Assembly: GCF_002099425.1 (NCBI RefSeq)
Contig: NW_018344126.1
Location: forward strand, 5,860,001 to 5,924,000
DNA: 64,000 nucleotides
DNA from: Phascolarctos cinereus
Lineage: Eukaryota > Chordata > Mammalia > Diprotodontia > Phascolarctidae
Direction of reading: 5' to 3'
Shown here: one piece after another, positions 60,703 through 64,000 of the stretch
Position numbering within the stretch: the stretch's first letter is position 1
How the letters are laid out: every line of letters starts with the position of its first letter
Notes under the pieces: generated by a model
What the model saw: the letters and a program-made list of their open reading frames with translations, nothing else
Told to the model about the DNA's origin: nothing
Databases searched by the model: none
Position numbers and translations under genes: made by a program

Positions 60703-61557
60703 GTCACATGAAAAAATGCTCTAAATCTCTAATGATCAGAGAAATTCAAATTAAAATAATTCTGTGGTACCACTCCATACTTATCAAAAATGACAAATGC
60801 TAGAGTGGATGAGGTAAAATAGATACACTAATAAACTCTTGATGGAATCATGAATTGGTCTAACCATTCTGGAGAACAATTTGGAACTATGCCCAAGGGG
60901 CTATAAAACTGTGCCTACACTTTGACCCGGCAATACCACTACTAGGTTGCACACTAAAGAGATCGAATAAAAAGAAAAAAAGACTTATATGTTCAAAAAT
61001 ATTTATATCAGATATTTCTGTGATGGCAAGGAATTAGAAATTGAGGGGATACTCATCAATTTAGGAATGGCTTAACAAGTTGTGGCATATAATTAGATGG
61101 AATACTATTGTGCTATAAGAAATGATGAAAGGTAATGTTTCAAAAAATATAGTAAGACCCATGTGAACTGATGCAAAGTGAAGTAAGTAGAACTAGAAGT
61201 ACAGTGTATACAGTGACAAAATATTATAATGATAATCAATTGTGAAAGACTTAGCTACTCTCTCAATATAATGATTCAATACAATTCTAAAGGACTCAAG
61301 ATGAAAAACAAAATTCTTTCTATCGCCATTGAGAGAACTGATGACCGCTGAGTACAAATACACACATAGTTTTCTCACTTTATTTATCTGGCTTTTAGAA
61401 AATGTGGCTAATATGGAAATACATTTTGCATGATTTTACATGTCTAATTAATATGTTGTTTGCCTTTTTGGTGAGCGAGGGTGGAACACAAGGGAGGGAG
61501 AGGATCTGGATCTCAAAATTTTTAAGAAAAGTATGTTAAAATAAATAACTGAATAAA
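60703..61557 (+). mobile_element. Old L1 ORF2 C-terminus and 3' UTR
   Basis: 'tcacatgaaaaaatgctcta', 'ctggagaacaatttggaact', 'atgcccaaggggctataaaa', 'ggaatggcttaacaagttgt', then a 3' UTR ending in 'aaaataaataactgaataaa'. Homologous to 36870-37797. Diverged; no usable frame. Confidence 0.83.
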
Positions 61558-61624
61558 TGATGACATTTTTGGGGAAAACAATAACTTATGAGCTGAGAAC
61601 TGAGGATTCACATGGTGGGGTTAG

Positions 61625-61895
61625 GGAAGAAGTATTTATTAGACACCTAACATTTCCCAGGTCATGTTAAATGCTTTACAAGCATTATGTCATTTAATCC
61701 TTACAACAACTCTTGGAGATAGTGCTTTAATAATTCCAATTTAATAATTGAGGAAATTGAATAATATAATGACTAAGTGATTTGACCAGGGTCACAAAGC
61801 TGATCAATGTCTAGGGCCAGGTTTCAGATTATATCTTCCCAACTCCAGATCCAAAGCTGTATGCACTTATGCAACCTAGTTGCCTATTCTTATGC
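61625..61895 (-). repeat. MIR/CORE-SINE-like element, reverse
   Basis: 'tttattagacacctaacatt', 'gctttacaagcattatgtca', 'tttaatccttacaacaactc', 'gatttgaccagggtcacaaa' and 'ttatgcaacctagttgcct', the last being the reversed tRNA head. Long and moderately diverged. Confidence 0.75.
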
Positions 61896-63261
61896 CATGT
61901 TAAAAAAAAGTGCTACTGTTTCTACTCTCAAGGAAGTCAAATTCTCATTTAGAAAGGCAACGCATAGAAGGAAGTTCAGCTGCAATGCAGACAGAAAAGG
62001 CCTAGAATTCCTAAGGTGCAAGTTGTGGGGTATATGGCAAGACCTAGAAGCCTTGACTTATATAAGTAGGTCAGATAACAGTCTCAGCTATCACAGGATA
62101 TAAATACAAGACACATGGGGAAAATATCTAAATATAGCTAGTATTTGGCTTTCTATTAATATTGATGAAAGAGAGCTCTCACTCCCATACATTTATTCAA
62201 GGTAACATGCAATTGAGTGGATGACAATTTTTATTTCATCCCATAGAAAATGCAAAATATCCACAGAAGCCCATAAAAAAGATAAAGAAAATACCTAAGT
62301 TGTACAAAGGAGTCATAGGTACCTATAAATAAATGTAGGGGATACAAAACACTTGTATTAGTGCATTAACACTGCCCCCCTCCCAAAGAAGAGAATTGAT
62401 TTGAGACTATGAGTGGAATAACATCTCGGCATTCTGGTATATCCCTCTTTCCCATGGGATTTTACATAATCCATGCCTCCTCAATACTTAAACTATTACC
62501 TTTGCCATTGGACTCTATGCCCATTTTTACCCCCACAGCTCAGCCACAAGATGGACACTTTAGAAACATAATTCAGATGTAATTACTGGAGTGTTCTCCG
62601 TAAGCTTGGATGAAAAGATTTTTTTTCCATCATTGAGTTCCTATTATCATAATAACTCATGTGAATAGTAGATGGGTGCAATGTCCCAGTTTCTTCATCA
62701 TTTCATCACTTTAAGCCTCCTACTGCTTATCCAGATCCCAAACGCTAAATTCTATTTTTTTTCAATAAACGGCATGCTATTTATGCCAAGTACATACTTT
62801 TCTCTCCAGAAGCCAGATTATGAACTCTAACATAGATTTACAAGGGAGGCATACCTTCAAGACTGGCACTTGCCTTATAATCCTTTGGGGCTGAAAGAAT
62901 TGATTCTGAGACCTGAAGTTCAGAAAGTCAGAAACACTTTCTTCTATATAGGAGATAGGCACTCAGAATTGGAAATTTTCTATAAATTTCCCTCTGGAGC
63001 CATGTTGTCATGCAGATGTTTCTTTCCCTGGAAACTTTATAATTATCCTAGCTAATATCATCTTTAAGACTTACCTGTCAGGCTCCATGAGCAAACACAT
63101 TGCTGCCTCTCTGCCAGGTAATTCTGCCGAAACTCACATTTCCATTCTATGGGCTGTGTTCAGAATGCAACAAATAATTATATCTGAGGAGAGGCAGTGG
63201 TGAGTATTCACAGGTTTCTCATGACATACTCTCTTTGTTCCCTGCTCCCCAATGCAAATTC

Positions 63262-63263
<2 letters not shown>
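61896..63263. other. Unassigned DNA
   Basis: No repeat or exon recognised. The 98-codon frame at 61807-62103 overlaps the SINE and shows no domain. Confidence 0.35.
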
Positions 63264-63331
<68 letters not shown>

Positions 63332-63412
63332 TGTGTGTATATATATATATATACACACATATATGTGTGTATATTTATGCATACATACATACATACATAC
63401 ATGTGTGTGTAT
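63264..63412 (+). repeat. (AT)n array with a 42-bp perfect palindrome
   Basis: About 60 bases of AT, then 'acatatatgtgtgtatat', a TA core and 'acacacatatatgtgtgt', then (CATA)n. 63325-63366 is self-complementary. Overlapping Y/I/H-rich frames on both strands are artefacts. Confidence 0.95.
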
Positions 63413-64000
63413 CTGCTTTGCAACACTCTATTTCATCTTCCAAACTGAGAAGAGGTAAAAAAACAAAAAATAAAAAAGATCAGGTATGGTCTGTTGCTTT
63501 CTTCTAAAATCTAGCACAAATAAGGTGAGCTCTATGAGAAGATTCTGTTTTGCTGACCAAACAGTCCTCTTTAGGTCATCCTCTATCAAAGAGATATCAA
63601 AGACATATTCAAGAGATATCATGTTCTCTTAACATCTCTATGTGCTATATAGAGAATGGAATGTTAAAACTGATAGAGGGAATTCATTTAATCAATACGC
63701 TTTCCTCCCTCTTACATATGGAACAAATATTATAAGACTGTGTGGTATAGGATAAAGGGGGATGGGAGATTCTCAAAATATTAAATTGTGAAGAATAAAG
63801 AAAAAATAATTTAAATAAAAACAAAAATATAAATACTATTTAAATACATCAATATATATGTGAAGAGAATGCAATGAGCTGTGTAGTTTTTTTTTCTTTA
63901 GAAATGAAAAGGAAGGACAATTTACTAAGGATACTTATAAAAGGATAGGGTATTACTCTACAAAATTAATCATGATTTGGGGTTCTTGATAAATTTCAAG
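63413..64000. other. Unassigned DNA
   Basis: AT-rich; nothing recognised to the window end. Confidence 0.35.

Noticed and set aside
63134-63507. Several overlapping 68-90-codon frames on both strands
   Set aside because: All arise from the AT/GT array at 63264-63412.

Overview
This window is AT-rich nuclear DNA from a marsupial. The evidence is the repeat content: CORE-SINEs with the marsupial 'gcagctaggtgg' head, SINEs ending in an RTE-type tail ('gtcagacataactgaa'), full-length half-L1 (HAL1) elements, marsupial-type L1, and many old L2 and MIR copies. The young tRNA-headed SINEs and HAL1 type resemble those of Australian marsupials (dasyuromorph-like), but I cannot exclude a didelphid. 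No exon, tRNA, rRNA, CRISPR array or bacterial-style gene could be supported. The sequence reads as intergenic or deep intronic DNA built from transposons of several ages.

Layout. 1-4.96 kb: L2 tails and SINEs, one SINE nested inside another, one SINE with a perfect 13-bp target-site duplication (TSD). 4.98-7.90 kb: HAL1 copy A (+), flanked by a perfect 16-bp TSD. 7.9-10.8 kb: MIR and quiet DNA. 10.79-13.70 kb: HAL1 copy B (+), carrying a nested SINE and a large compound microsatellite. 13.7-16.9 kb: mostly quiet DNA. 16.88-20.56 kb: HAL1 copy C (-), interrupted by a solo LTR at 19104-19770. 20.6-30.2 kb: L2, MIR and SINE remnants. 30.24-38.49 kb: a scrambled L1 cluster with sense and antisense segments of 5' UTR, ORF1, endonuclease, reverse transcriptase and 3' end. 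38.5-51 kb: quiet DNA with L2, SINE and L1 tails. 51.1-54.6 kb: two oppositely oriented L2 copies that both retain reverse transcriptase. 57.2-61.56 kb: an older L1 with an inverted ORF2 segment and an embedded fragment of an RTE-clade reverse transcriptase. 61.6-64 kb: MIR-like remnant, a palindromic AT/GT array and quiet DNA.

How the parts relate. The three HAL1 copies carry the L1-type ORF1 (coiled coil, RRM, C-terminal domain) but no ORF2. Their middle 3' region resembles the L1 inter-ORF spacer, and their last ~100 bp resemble the 3' ends of the complete L1s in the same window. This supports an origin by loss of ORF2 and movement in trans by L1 enzymes. Likewise, the RTE-tailed SINEs would have used an RTE LINE, of which one reverse-transcriptase fragment is present. 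All the elements look decayed; I see no intact autonomous element and nothing that amounts to a new biological system.
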